From: AM-0621 sp964386705
GTDB lineage: Bacteria; Planctomycetota; Planctomycetia; Planctomycetales; Planctomycetaceae
DNA length: 60,914 bases
Direction: 5' to 3'
Assembly (NCBI GenBank): GCA_964386705.1
Contig: CAYLTY010000020.1
Coordinates: forward strand, 1 to 60,914
In this document: in pieces, positions 43,555 to 50,988 of the stretch
Position numbering within the stretch: the first letter of the stretch is position 1
How the letters are laid out: the number at the start of each line of letters is the position of its first letter
Translations under genes and position numbers: made by a program
Notes under the pieces: generated by a model
What the model saw: the letters and a program-made list of their open reading frames with translations, nothing else
What the model was told of the DNA's origin: nothing
Database searches by the model: none

Positions 43555-43596
43555 CTCGCCCCGCTCGCGGGGAGAGGGGTCGAGGGTGAGGGGCGA
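43555..43596. repeat. GC-rich extragenic palindrome
   Basis: Contains a perfect CCCCGC-TC-GCGGGG hairpin (43559-43572), followed by GAGAGGGGTCGAGGGTGAGG. I recall similar CCCCGC...GGGGAGAGGG-style elements as dispersed in planctomycete genomes; only one copy is seen in this window. Confidence 0.55.
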
Positions 43597-43694
43597 TCGT
43601 TACCTTCCGTCAAAGGTCCACCTGAGCCTTTCTCGCCATCTCTCAACGGAGTGTTGTTAGCACTCACAACCCTTCATCAACTTCTTCTTCGTTT

Positions 43695-43728
43695 TCTTCT
43701 TTGCGTCCTTCGCGAGCTTCTGTTCCAA
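43695..43728 (-). repeat. GxxExxY-associated repeat, copy b (inverted)
   Basis: Reads TCTTTGCGTCCTTCGCGAGC then TTCTGTTCC on the plus strand, the reverse complement of copies a and c. It ends ten bases before the GxxExxY start codon, so it lies in the 5' untranslated region. Confidence 0.8.
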
Positions 43729-43738
43729 GGAACCTCCC

Positions 43739-44140
43739 ATGCACCCTCTGTTCAACAAAGCTGATCTGCTGAGCAAACAGGTCATCGGAGCGGCACTTGA
43801 GGTTCACCGCGTTCTTGGGCCAGGACTGCTGGAGAGTATCTACGAGAAATGCCTGCGACACGAACTGGATCTGCGACGTATTCCAACCTGTTGCCAGCGC
43901 GAAGTTCAGATTGAATACAAGGGCATCGTCTTCCTGGAAGAACTACGTTTCGACGTACTGGTCGATGGCTGCCTGCTCGTCGAACTCAAGGCCGTTCAAG
44001 AGATCCATCCCATCCACAAGGCTCAACTCCTCAGCTACCTGAAACTGCTGAACGTACCCGTCGGACTACTCCTCAACTTCCACGAGTTGAAACTCGTCGA
44101 CGGCATCTCACGAATGGTGTTGCACGGAGCAAGCGAGTAA
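43739..44140 (+). CDS. GxxExxY protein
   Basis: 133 residues from ATG 43739. The name-giving motif is GPGLLESIYEKCLRHEL, followed by the family's second block REVQIEYKGIVF and the third LVDGCLLVELKAVQEI, where D and ELK resemble the PD-(D/E)xK nuclease core. The C-terminal KAQLLSYLKLLN and GLLLNF complete the family pattern. Length is standard. The fold suggests a nuclease-like or nucleic-acid-linked role, but no function has been established for the family. It is bracketed by four copies of a roughly 34-base repeat (two upstream, two downstream), a setting often seen for this family, which suggests a mobile or recombining cassette. Confidence 0.92.
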   Translation: MHPLFNKADLLSKQVIGAALEVHRVLGPGLLESIYEKCLRHELDLRRIPTCCQREVQIEYKGIVFLEELRFDVLVDGCLLVELKAVQEIHPIHKAQLLSYLKLLNVPVGLLLNFHELKLVDGISRMVLHGASE

Positions 44141-44147
44141 GCGAATT

Positions 44148-44190
44148 GATTGAACAGAAGCTCGCAAAGAACGCGAAGAAGAAAGAATGA
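44148..44190 (+). repeat. GxxExxY-associated repeat, copy c (forward)
   Basis: Contains GAACAGAAGCTCGCAAAGAA then CGCGAAGAAGAAAGA, beginning seven bases after the GxxExxY stop. It matches copy a with a few substitutions. Confidence 0.8.
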
Positions 44191-44338
44191 TTTAGGACGT
44201 CCTCAACTCAGGAGAACTACGCGATCAGCCCAGACCAGGTGAGTAATCCAATGATTCAAGAAATCTGACAATAGCCACATCTCATCGGGTGTTGGTTCAT
44301 GAGTTGTAAACTGGCGTTCGATTTCAGCCTTCGGCCCA

Positions 44339-44371
44339 CCTTCTTTGCGACCTTCGCGAGCTTCTGTTCAA
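44339..44371 (-). repeat. GxxExxY-associated repeat, copy d (inverted)
   Basis: Reads TTCTTTGCGACCTTCGCGAG then CTTCTGTTC on the plus strand, the reverse complement of copy c. It lies 20 bases before the SNF2-helicase start codon. Copies c and d form a long-range inverted pair enclosing about 150 bases with no gene. Confidence 0.8.
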
Positions 44372-44390
44372 AACTTCTCAGGTAATCTGC

Positions 44391-46211
44391 ATGGATGCTG
44401 ATCCTCAACAACCGTCGTTCACTGACTTTGAGATCGATGCGTTCCCGGTCGGGTTCGACGTGCGCACGGATATCTTTTCGTCGGGCATGAACGGGGCGTT
44501 GCAGCGTTGGCCGAAGGTGGAAAGTGATGCTCAGTCAGTTGTGTTGAAGGCCGGTGTCATTCCGTCATGGCGTCCGGGCTGGCCGCGAGTGAAGACCGTT
44601 GGCCTGTCGTTCCCGGAGGCCATTCAGTTCCTGCCTCCGAAGAAGCAGGAAGAACCAAAGCCCGAAGCTCCCGCCAAGCGTGAAGAGGAGCCCAAGCAGA
44701 CTGAGTCAGCCGACAAGAAACCGACGCGCATCAAGCCTCCGAAGGATGCGTTAAAGCTCGAAGACCGGCTGTTCTATATGCTGCAGCCGCCGTTGCAGAC
44801 GTTGCTGGCCGGGCGCGAGATGTTGATGCCGTTCGAGCCCTTCCCGCATCAGTACGAAGGCATCGGCTGGCTGTTTTCAGCGGATGCTGCGCTGCTGGCT
44901 GATGAGATGGGGCTCGGCAAAACCATGCAGACCATCACAGCCGTGCGACTGCTGTTGCACAGCGGACAGGTGCGTCGAGTGCTCTTCGTCTGCCCCAAGC
45001 CGCTGATTCCGAACTGGCAGCGTGAGTTCCGCACGTGGGCTGAAGAGCTGCCGATCGTCACGGTGGAAGGCGACACCGCGCGCCGCAAGATGATCTGGGA
45101 AATGCCCGGCGTACCGCTGCTGATGTGCAACTACGAACTGGTCTCTCGGGACCTCGACAACCTGCCTCCGGAAGAGATGCCCAAGTTCGACCTGGTCGTG
45201 CTGGACGAAGCGCAGCGCATCAAGAATCGTGATTCGAAGACAGCCGAAGTCGCGCGGTCGATTCCGCGCCGACGCAGTTGGGCATTGACCGGCACTCCAA
45301 TTGAGAACCGTCCGGAAGAACTCGCATCACTCTTTGAGTATCTGGAAGTCGTGCCGCCACATGCGACTCCTGACTTAAAGCAGTTGCGATGCCTGGCCGA
45401 AGAATACGTCCTGCGTCGCACCAAAGACTTGGTGATGAAGGACATGCCGCCGCGCATCGATCGCGACGCACTGCTGGAACTGACACCCGCTCAGAAATAC
45501 GCCTACGAGCAGGCCGAGAAGCAAGGTGTCATCAAGCTGAACGAGATGGGTGACGAAGCCAGTGTGCAGCACGTGTTCGAACTCGTCCTGCGACTGAAGC
45601 AGATCACCAATTTCGACCCGTTCACGGGCGAAAGTTCGAAGCTGGAACGTCTGCAGGCGGACATGGAAGAGATTGCTGAAAGCGGTGGCAAAGCGATCCT
45701 CTTCAGCCAATGGACGAAGGTGTTGGATTGGCTGGCCGAGCGCCTCAAGCCGTTCAATCCACTGATCTATCACGGCGGCGTGCCGACTCCGAAGCGTGAA
45801 CCGATCCTGCAGAAGTTCAAGGAAGACCCCACCAAGCACATCATCCTGATGAGCTACGGCACCGGAGCGGTCGGCTTGAACCTGCAGTTCGCAGGCTATG
45901 TGTTTCTGTTCGATCGCTGGTGGAACCCGGCGGTGGAAGATCAAGCCGTGAACCGCGCCCATCGCATCGGCTGTAAGAGCACGGTCATCGTGACGCGGCT
46001 CATCTCGAAGGACACCATCGAAGAACGCATCGACGCCGTGCTCAAGCAGAAGCGAGCCATCTTCGAATCCGTGCTAGGCGACGGCGACACCACGGATGTG
46101 AACCTCAGCCTGTCCGCTGCCGAGATTTTTGGTTTGTTCGACCTCAAAGCCCCCGCAGGCAAAGGCAAAGGCACGAAACGCGTCATTCCCCAAGTGCCTG
46201 ACGCAGCGTAA
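44391..46211 (+). CDS. SNF2-family DEAD/DEAH helicase-like ATPase
   Basis: 606 residues. A short N-terminal region (about 1-85) and a Lys/Glu/Pro-rich linker (about 85-120) precede the SNF2 core. The helicase motifs are FPHQYEGIGWL, Walker A LADEMGLGKTMQ, Ia LFVCPKPLIPNWQREF, DEAQ box LVVLDEAQRIKN, III ALTGTPIENRPEEL, and the C-terminal lobe with AILFSQWTKVLDWL, MSYGTGAVGLNLQFA and VNRAHRIGC. This is the Rad54/RapA-like architecture of bacterial SNF2 proteins but without the N-terminal SWIM zinc domain many carry. It translocates on double-stranded DNA and likely remodels protein-DNA complexes. It is expressed alone; a small palindrome follows the stop. Confidence 0.93.
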   Translation: MDADPQQPSFTDFEIDAFPVGFDVRTDIFSSGMNGALQRWPKVESDAQSVVLKAGVIPSWRPGWPRVKTVGLSFPEAIQFLPPKKQEEPKPEAPAKREEEPKQTESADKKPTRIKPPKDALKLEDRLFYMLQPPLQTLLAGREMLMPFEPFPHQYEGIGWLFSADAALLADEMGLGKTMQTITAVRLLLHSGQVRRVLFVCPKPLIPNWQREFRTWAEELPIVTVEGDTARRKMIWEMPGVPLLMCNYELVSRDLDNLPPEEMPKFDLVVLDEAQRIKNRDSKTAEVARSIPRRRSWALTGTPIENRPEELASLFEYLEVVPPHATPDLKQLRCLAEEYVLRRTKDLVMKDMPPRIDRDALLELTPAQKYAYEQAEKQGVIKLNEMGDEASVQHVFELVLRLKQITNFDPFTGESSKLERLQADMEEIAESGGKAILFSQWTKVLDWLAERLKPFNPLIYHGGVPTPKREPILQKFKEDPTKHIILMSYGTGAVGLNLQFAGYVFLFDRWWNPAVEDQAVNRAHRIGCKSTVIVTRLISKDTIEERIDAVLKQKRAIFESVLGDGDTTDVNLSLSAAEIFGLFDLKAPAGKGKGTKRVIPQVPDAA

Positions 46212-46224
46212 GGACTTTAAGGTA

Positions 46225-46245
46225 GCCTGGACGCCTCGTCCGGGC
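46225..46245 (+). repeat. Short palindrome after the SNF2 gene
   Basis: A 9-base-pair inverted repeat GCCTGGACG / CGTCCGGGC (one T:G wobble) with a 3-base loop, 14 bases after the stop. It lacks a T-run. It may protect the mRNA end or belong to the same extragenic-palindrome group as 29293 and 41158. Confidence 0.5.
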
Positions 46246-46270
46246 TTGCAGGCAACTGCGGCACAATGCG

Positions 46271-46413
46271 GTAGGGTGGGACAAGCGATCGTGACTCCTT
46301 GGTGGGCCGGCGCATTCGACGCCAGTTGGGCTCGACAGTCTGTCTCCGCACACAACAGGGCTCGATCGCGCCGGCCCACCACACGACGGCCTCGAATGCT
46401 TGTCCCACCCTAC
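46271..46413. repeat. MITE-like element with nested inverted repeats
   Basis: A 143-base element. The perfect 16-base ends are GTAGGGTGGGACAAGC (46271-46286) and its complement (46398-46413). Inside, a perfect 14-base pair TGGTGGGCCGGCGC (46300-46313) and its complement (46368-46381) forms a second stem. There is no coding capacity. It looks like a non-autonomous palindromic insertion between convergent genes. No flanking target-site duplication could be recognised by eye. Confidence 0.75.
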
Positions 46414-46484
46414 ACGGCCCGCACCGCGAGCTAACAAGCTGCCAAGTAACTTCTGCCAGGCGCGGTCGCGCTGTGGACGGAGCC

Positions 46485-47129
46485 TCATTTGGTTTGAGCA
46501 CTGGCTTCCTCTGGCGTGACCGCGAAGAACAGCTTCTCCGGCGGCACGCCGCAGCGGCGCTGCACGGCTTGGATCAGCAACACCAGCGCATTGAGAATAT
46601 ACAACAACGTCAGCAGGCTCAGAGGCACGCTGCCGAAGATGGTCATGCCCCAGTGACTCACGACGGCGTATTTCAACTCTGTCGCTTGTGAGTCTTGAAC
46701 GAACGTCCGCGTTTGCTCGAGGACCGACTCCATGCTGGAGTCTGCTACGGGAAACTCCATGACCTGATCGCCGTCCCCGCGGAGGACCAGATATCGTTGG
46801 TCATCCGGCCGTGATCCTTTGCGTGGAGTCGTGTTGGACGTGTTCTGGATCGACGCGCGTGTCTCGACTTCTTTGATTCCCGAGGCCGACAAGCTCCGAT
46901 ACGGGATCACGAAGAACAAACAGACTTTGGCTCTGGCCGAAACGCTCTCGCCCTGCCGCTCGAATTTCACCCACGAAACCGGCGACGCCAACGTCCACAA
47001 TCCCGGAAACCCTACGCAGATCAAGAAGGCAATGACTTGCCCGACCGGCCCCATCCGCGAATGCTGTGGGGATGGTGGCACCACTTGAGTCGTGGCCTCG
47101 TTGGTCGGCTGCGGCGTGTTCATCGTCAT
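46485..47129 (-). CDS. Membrane protein of unknown function
   Basis: 214 residues from ATG 47129, with a second ATG two codons in (47123) as an alternative. A polar N-terminal stretch (about 1-28) precedes two closely spaced hydrophobic segments (about 28-52 and 66-78), a central soluble domain of about 75 residues (SLSASGIKEVETRAS, RYLVLRGDGDQVMEF), and a C-terminal helix (about GSVPLSLLTLLYILNALVLLI). I do not recognise a family. It faces the SNF2 gene across the MITE-like element. The neighbouring gene on the same strand starts 160 bases upstream. Confidence 0.7.
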   Translation of the reverse strand: MTMNTPQPTNEATTQVVPPSPQHSRMGPVGQVIAFLICVGFPGLWTLASPVSWVKFERQGESVSARAKVCLFFVIPYRSLSASGIKEVETRASIQNTSNTTPRKGSRPDDQRYLVLRGDGDQVMEFPVADSSMESVLEQTRTFVQDSQATELKYAVVSHWGMTIFGSVPLSLLTLLYILNALVLLIQAVQRRCGVPPEKLFFAVTPEEASAQTK

Positions 47130-47288
47130 CCGTTCGTTTCAGTGGGGTATCACCAACCCCGCTCGCGGGATGGTTAACAGCTTGTTGAACCATGTGGGTC
47201 ACGTTTTCAATGTGCCGAAAAATATCGAGTTCTGAGCACGATGGAATCGTGGTCCACTCAAGATGGCCGCGTTCACTGCGGCGGACGG

Positions 47289-47882
47289 TTAGGCATTCTC
47301 GATCCGAGCAGATTCTGGCGCGATACGCTGAACGATGCGTGCCACGCGGCCTCGGTTCCAGCGCTGAGTGATCATCGGATAGAAATGACAAACGACGGTG
47401 ACGAGTACAAAAGTCAGCCCGACCCTCGTGTGGCCTGTGACCAGGTATGCGACCGCAAAGCCGAGTGTGATGATGCATCCGATCAGATGCGCGCCCTCGG
47501 CAAAGTTCATCTGGCGGAGCAGGCTCTCGAGATCCTCTTTGCGGGCTGTCACCCTAAAGGTTGGATTGAGCCAGCCCAGCGGAGTCCGCCGCAACAACCA
47601 GCGGAACGCTTCGACGCCCAAGTAGCGATAAATCCGACCTTCACGTTCCCATGGAGCAAACCGAATTCGCCAGGGATTCATCCGCAGGAAGTATTTGTGA
47701 GTGAGAGCTCCAACAAAACCAGCGATCACCCAATTCATTGAGAACGCAAAAACCACCGGACGCCTGTCGATATCAGGCACCGCGATAACCATACCGACCA
47801 TCGCAAGTATGGATAAAGTCAACGCGGTCACCAACCATCGCGGATACGCCTTCGGATCGATTGACGCCAGCCATGAATTCAT
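47289..47882 (-). CDS. CrtO-like (glycosyl-diaponeurosporenoate acyltransferase family) membrane protein
   Basis: 197 residues from ATG 47882 (MNSWLASIDPK); this start leaves a 26-base gap to the upstream gene, while the longer frame would overlap it. Four hydrophobic helices. The block between helices 2 and 3, WEREGRIYRYLGVEAFRW then RTPLGWLNPTF, and the C-terminal YPMITQRWNRGRVARI resemble staphylococcal CrtO, which has FEKHGKFWNKWFYVRKWK and VQRYNRPRLTQLL at the same places. CrtO acylates a glycosylated C30 carotenoid at the membrane. No carotenoid gene is visible here, so the substrate in this organism is open and the assignment is family-level only. Confidence 0.6.
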   Translation of the reverse strand: MNSWLASIDPKAYPRWLVTALTLSILAMVGMVIAVPDIDRRPVVFAFSMNWVIAGFVGALTHKYFLRMNPWRIRFAPWEREGRIYRYLGVEAFRWLLRRTPLGWLNPTFRVTARKEDLESLLRQMNFAEGAHLIGCIITLGFAVAYLVTGHTRVGLTFVLVTVVCHFYPMITQRWNRGRVARIVQRIAPESARIENA

Positions 47883-47908
47883 ACGGTTGCGACCTGATGG
47901 ACCAGCAC

Positions 47909-48214
47909 TCAATGGCCGAGGCGATGACGAAGCCAACCTGCCATCGGCTGTGAAGCATATTCAGGCGAGGCTTCGATCACTGCAAGCAGACCTGACAATT
48001 GTTCCAACGAGAGCTGACTAAACTCGAAGCCATCGCTCGCCTCCGGGTGCCATTCGAGATACCCGTTCTGCAGGAAGTCGGTCCAGTGGTCTTCGCTCAG
48101 CGTCACGCTTGGCGGTAGATCGATTGCCTTTAACGCCTGCTCGTTACGCGACAACCACGCCTGCCAGGTGCGTTGATCAGCATCGCGATGACTCTTGGGT
48201 TGGCGGAAACTCAT
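47909..48214 (-). CDS. Small soluble protein of unknown function
   Basis: 101 residues. It is charged and rich in Trp, Leu and Glu, with predicted helices: RTWQAWLSRNEQALKAI, DHWTDFLQNGYLEWHPE, FSQLSLEQLSGLLAVI and a C-terminal GWLRHRLG. There is no signal peptide or membrane helix. It is followed 26 bases later by the CrtO-like gene on the same strand and is probably co-transcribed with it. I do not recognise it. Confidence 0.65.
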   Translation of the reverse strand: MSFRQPKSHRDADQRTWQAWLSRNEQALKAIDLPPSVTLSEDHWTDFLQNGYLEWHPEASDGFEFSQLSLEQLSGLLAVIEASPEYASQPMAGWLRHRLGH

Positions 48215-48249
48215 AGCCGGATGACATCCAAGTTAGGCACTCACGGGTA

Positions 48250-48347
48250 GCCCCGGTTGCCCGAATGGGCTACCGGGGCGGCAGAGCCGCAAGATGTATC
48301 GTTAACAGTCTTCATCCAAGCGTCTTGTCGTTACGCGACTCCGGTAG
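48250..48347. repeat. CTACCGGGG element, copy 1
   Basis: The core runs 48270-48347: starts CTACCGGGGCGGCAGAGCCG, ends TACGCGACTCCGGTAG, so the ends are inverted repeats. A preceding GCCCCGGT (from about 48250) can also pair with ACCGGGGC. Copy 2 is at 48936-49020. The two copies are in the same orientation and bracket one small gene. Confidence 0.75.
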
Positions 48348-48426
48348 GCTGACTGCAGCCAATTGGTGCCACCCTAAGGTAAAGCACCGCTGGCTAGCTT
48401 GACCATCCTTCCCGTAGATTTGCCTC

Positions 48427-48891
48427 CTAGTCATGGCCGCGTTCAAAACGCTTGAGGAACGGAAGCATCTGGCGATAGTTCTGCATTCCCCGAAAATGCC
48501 CATGAAGCTCCGTAATGTCGCTGCTCGTCATTGTAATCGGGAAGACGGTCAGCTGCGGTCCATCGAAGAAGTAGACATGCGGAGTGTCAAACATTGCCAG
48601 GCGAGTTCCATCAGGCTTCAAGACCGTCTTCGGAAAACTAAACTGATCAAATCGAGCGTCATTAAGTCGTTCGTCAGGCTCACTCAGCACAGGCCAATTG
48701 CGTACCACTACCCAAGTAATGTTCTCACCGCTGAAGCCGTCATCAATGATGACGAACTCTTCACCGAAGCCTCTCGCCGTTCCTTGGGTCTCCTCAGGCG
48801 ATGGCAACCTGGCAAGCACCACAGCACAACCAATAAGCGCCAGAACTCCCAAGATCACCACCTGAAGGCGAGTCGTCCACGCATTCGACAT
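48427..48891 (-). CDS. Membrane-anchored or secreted protein of unknown function
   Basis: 154 residues from ATG 48891, which has a strong GGAGGAG upstream; a longer frame extends into the neighbouring repeat element and is rejected. One N-terminal hydrophobic helix (TTRLQVVILGVLALIGCAVV) is followed by an extracytoplasmic domain: EEFVIIDDGFSG, DGTRLAMFDTPHVYFFDG, then a C-terminal MQNYRQMLPFLKRFE. The Cys in LIGCAVV is not a good lipobox. It is bracketed by two direct copies of the CTACCGGGG element. The C-terminal PFL helix and the overall layout resemble the next gene upstream (49062-49610), hinting at distant paralogy. Confidence 0.7.
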   Translation of the reverse strand: MSNAWTTRLQVVILGVLALIGCAVVLARLPSPEETQGTARGFGEEFVIIDDGFSGENITWVVVRNWPVLSEPDERLNDARFDQFSFPKTVLKPDGTRLAMFDTPHVYFFDGPQLTVFPITMTSSDITELHGHFRGMQNYRQMLPFLKRFERGHD

Positions 48892-48935
48892 CTCCAGTCT
48901 CCTCCACTGACCAACTCGTGATGGTGCCTGATATT

Positions 48936-49020
48936 CTACCGGGGCGACCGAGCCGCAAAGGTCAGTACGGATCGACACTCACACACACTTAAGCTTCTTA
49001 TCGCTACGCGACCCCGGTAG
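48936..49020. repeat. CTACCGGGG element, copy 2
   Basis: Starts CTACCGGGGCGACCGAGCCG and ends CTACGCGACCCCGGTAG. It agrees with copy 1 over both ends (GAGCCGCAA on the left, AAGCxTCTTxTCGxTACGCGAC on the right) but differs in the central 35 bases. It lies 45 bases upstream of the start codon at 48891 and may contribute to that gene's leader. Confidence 0.75.
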
Positions 49021-49061
49021 ACCGCTTGCGGTCAACCGGGTCACCCTGCGGTCCTCGCAAA

Positions 49062-49610
49062 CTACGGTCGCGAGTATCCCTCAAGGTATTCACGGAGCTG
49101 ATCCCTCACTGTTTGAGCAAGGAACGGCTCGATGGCTTGGAATAGGTCATCACTCGGTTCGTTGCCTGCTTGCATATAAAACTGACCTGCCTCACCCAGC
49201 TCAAGTGGAAAACTCTTCCAGCGGCCATCAGGCAAGATAACAACCAGCGTGTCGCGCATCCGTGGAATCCGCACGTAGAGGTTGTCTTTCTCGTAGTCCG
49301 ATGCACTACCCAAACGAAATCTGGACGCTTCCGTGCCACTCGTCATCGCATGCGACCGGCCGCGCTCTGATGTGCCTGTCGCTTGGATCACGAGGAAATT
49401 ATCAGGCCTGTCTGTCCAAAGCCGCTGGCCGTGACGGTCTGCCACGGTTGCGTTTGGATGCCAGGTCGGTATCAGGCCAAATCCTCCGGCGGCGTAGGAT
49501 TCATGGAACACGGGGCGGGGCGGCCTAATGAGTCCACCGCAAAATGCGACGATGAAAATTGTGGATGCTAATACAGCCGCGAGTAGCAGATACGATAGCC
49601 GCTTCATCAT
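49062..49610 (-). CDS. Secreted protein of unknown function
   Basis: 182 residues from ATG 49610 (a second ATG follows immediately). The N-terminus MMKRLSYLLLAAVLASTIFIVAF is a signal peptide or anchor. The mature part is a mostly beta-type domain: RHGQRLWTDRPDNFLVIQATG, LYVRIPRMRDTLVVILPDGRW, then a C-terminal helical end, IEPFLAQTVRDQLREYL. No catalytic motif is visible. It shares the arrangement of helix, beta domain and PFL-containing tail with the gene at 48427-48891. The function is unknown. Confidence 0.72.
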   Translation of the reverse strand: MMKRLSYLLLAAVLASTIFIVAFCGGLIRPPRPVFHESYAAGGFGLIPTWHPNATVADRHGQRLWTDRPDNFLVIQATGTSERGRSHAMTSGTEASRFRLGSASDYEKDNLYVRIPRMRDTLVVILPDGRWKSFPLELGEAGQFYMQAGNEPSDDLFQAIEPFLAQTVRDQLREYLEGYSRP

Positions 49611-49701
49611 GGCATTCGACCCGAATCCGTAACGACCAGCTTAACCCTTGTGGCCCTGAGTAGGTTGTCCGCGCCTCCCAGAGGATGTTGCAGCAGAAAA
49701 C

Positions 49702-50904
49702 TCACAGCAATTGTCGCAAAGCGTCGGCTAGGACTTCAACCTCGGCGGGCGAGTTATATAGGTGTGATGATACTCGCACGAAGCGGTGGCCTCGCCAGTG
49801 GACGATGGGGATTTCTATTCGAAAACGGTCCCACAGGGCGTTTTGGATGGGGTCGCGTTCGCCGAATTTGGGGGGCTCGGATACTCGCGGGAGGTGGAAG
49901 GCGGCCATTGAACCGCACCAGTGGCCGCGATCGGCGAACGGGGGCAGGTTTGTTAAGGCGGTGATGCGTTGTTCGGCGAAGTCTAATAGCGAGCGAGCGT
50001 GTTGGCGGTACTCTTCCAAGGCTGAGCCGGCGGACGTGAGGACTCGCGCGGGTTGTTGGAGGAAGTCGATCGCGGCGGTGACTCCCAGGAAGCTCGCTGG
50101 GTTGCGGGTTCCGATCCAGTTGAACTCGTCCTTCCAGCTCGGTTGATAGCCGCCGATGCTGCCGCCCCAACTGACGACGGTCGGCTGCACTCGCTTGCGT
50201 TGCTGAGGATGCACATACAGAAAACCGGAACCAAACGGGCCGCACAGCCACTTGTGGCAACTAGCCGCGTAGAAGTCGCAGTCGATCCGCTTGAGATCAA
50301 CCGGCAGCATCGCGATGGCATGCGGGCCGTCGATGCAGACCGGGACGTTGAGCTGTCTGGCTCGGCGGCAGATTTCGGCGATGGGCAGGATCACGGCCGT
50401 CGGTGAGGTCACGTGACTAACGACGATGAGGCGCGTCAGATGCGTCACCTTGCTCATGATGGCTTCCACCACGGCTTCGTCGTCGGTCAGCGGATCGGGC
50501 AGATCGACCGTCACCACGTGAGCCTTGCTGGGCTGCGCGTAACGTCGCCACAGCCGAGTCACCGCGCCGTACTCGTGATCGTTGACGAGCACTTCATCGT
50601 CGGCGTTGAGATTCAAGCTCGACGCGACCACGTTCATCGCCGTGGTGGCGTTGTCGCTGAAGATGAGTCCTTCGCGTCCGACTCCCAGAAACCGAGCCAG
50701 CCGTTCTGAGGCCTGATCCAGCAGTTCTTCCATGCGCCGCAGATAAAAATGCATGGGTTGGCGTTCGAGTTCGCGCGTCCAATGCTCGGTGGCTTCGATC
50801 ACGCACCGGGGCGACGGACCGAACGACCCGTGATTGAGGTAACGGACGTCGTCATCGAGGAGCCATTCCGGGCGCCAGCGAGCGGCGATTTCTGCATTCA
50901 TCAT
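49702..50904 (-). CDS. Class V aminotransferase-fold PLP enzyme (isopenicillin-N-epimerase-like)
   Basis: 400 residues from ATG 50904 (a second ATG is adjacent). The opening YLNHGSFGPSP, the phosphate-binding FSDNATTAMN, CIDGPHAIAMLPVDL and the PLP lysine in ASCHKWLCGPFG (Lys218) are the pattern of the isopenicillin N epimerase-like group of class V aminotransferases. Characterised relatives epimerise peptides, transaminate or desulfurate cysteine (SufS/NifS). Cysteine-desulfurase features (a mobile-loop Cys in the C-terminal third) are not obvious, so a hercynylcysteine-lyase or epimerase-like activity is as likely. Cytoplasmic. It is divergent from the ThuA gene, 84 bases apart. Confidence 0.88.
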   Translation of the reverse strand: MMNAEIAARWRPEWLLDDDVRYLNHGSFGPSPRCVIEATEHWTRELERQPMHFYLRRMEELLDQASERLARFLGVGREGLIFSDNATTAMNVVASSLNLNADDEVLVNDHEYGAVTRLWRRYAQPSKAHVVTVDLPDPLTDDEAVVEAIMSKVTHLTRLIVVSHVTSPTAVILPIAEICRRARQLNVPVCIDGPHAIAMLPVDLKRIDCDFYAASCHKWLCGPFGSGFLYVHPQQRKRVQPTVVSWGGSIGGYQPSWKDEFNWIGTRNPASFLGVTAAIDFLQQPARVLTSAGSALEEYRQHARSLLDFAEQRITALTNLPPFADRGHWCGSMAAFHLPRVSEPPKFGERDPIQNALWDRFRIEIPIVHWRGHRFVRVSSHLYNSPAEVEVLADALRQLL

Positions 50905-50988
50905 CCCTGCGGCCTTGCTGTTGAAGAGGACTCGGCAGCGCTATGCTGTGTGCGGGTGAAACTCTAACTCTCATTCAAAGGACTCTCG

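Noticed and set aside
43471..44371. Possible CRISPR array from the repeated motif
   Set aside because: Only four copies, alternating in orientation, with gene-sized and unequal spacers; there are no cas genes.
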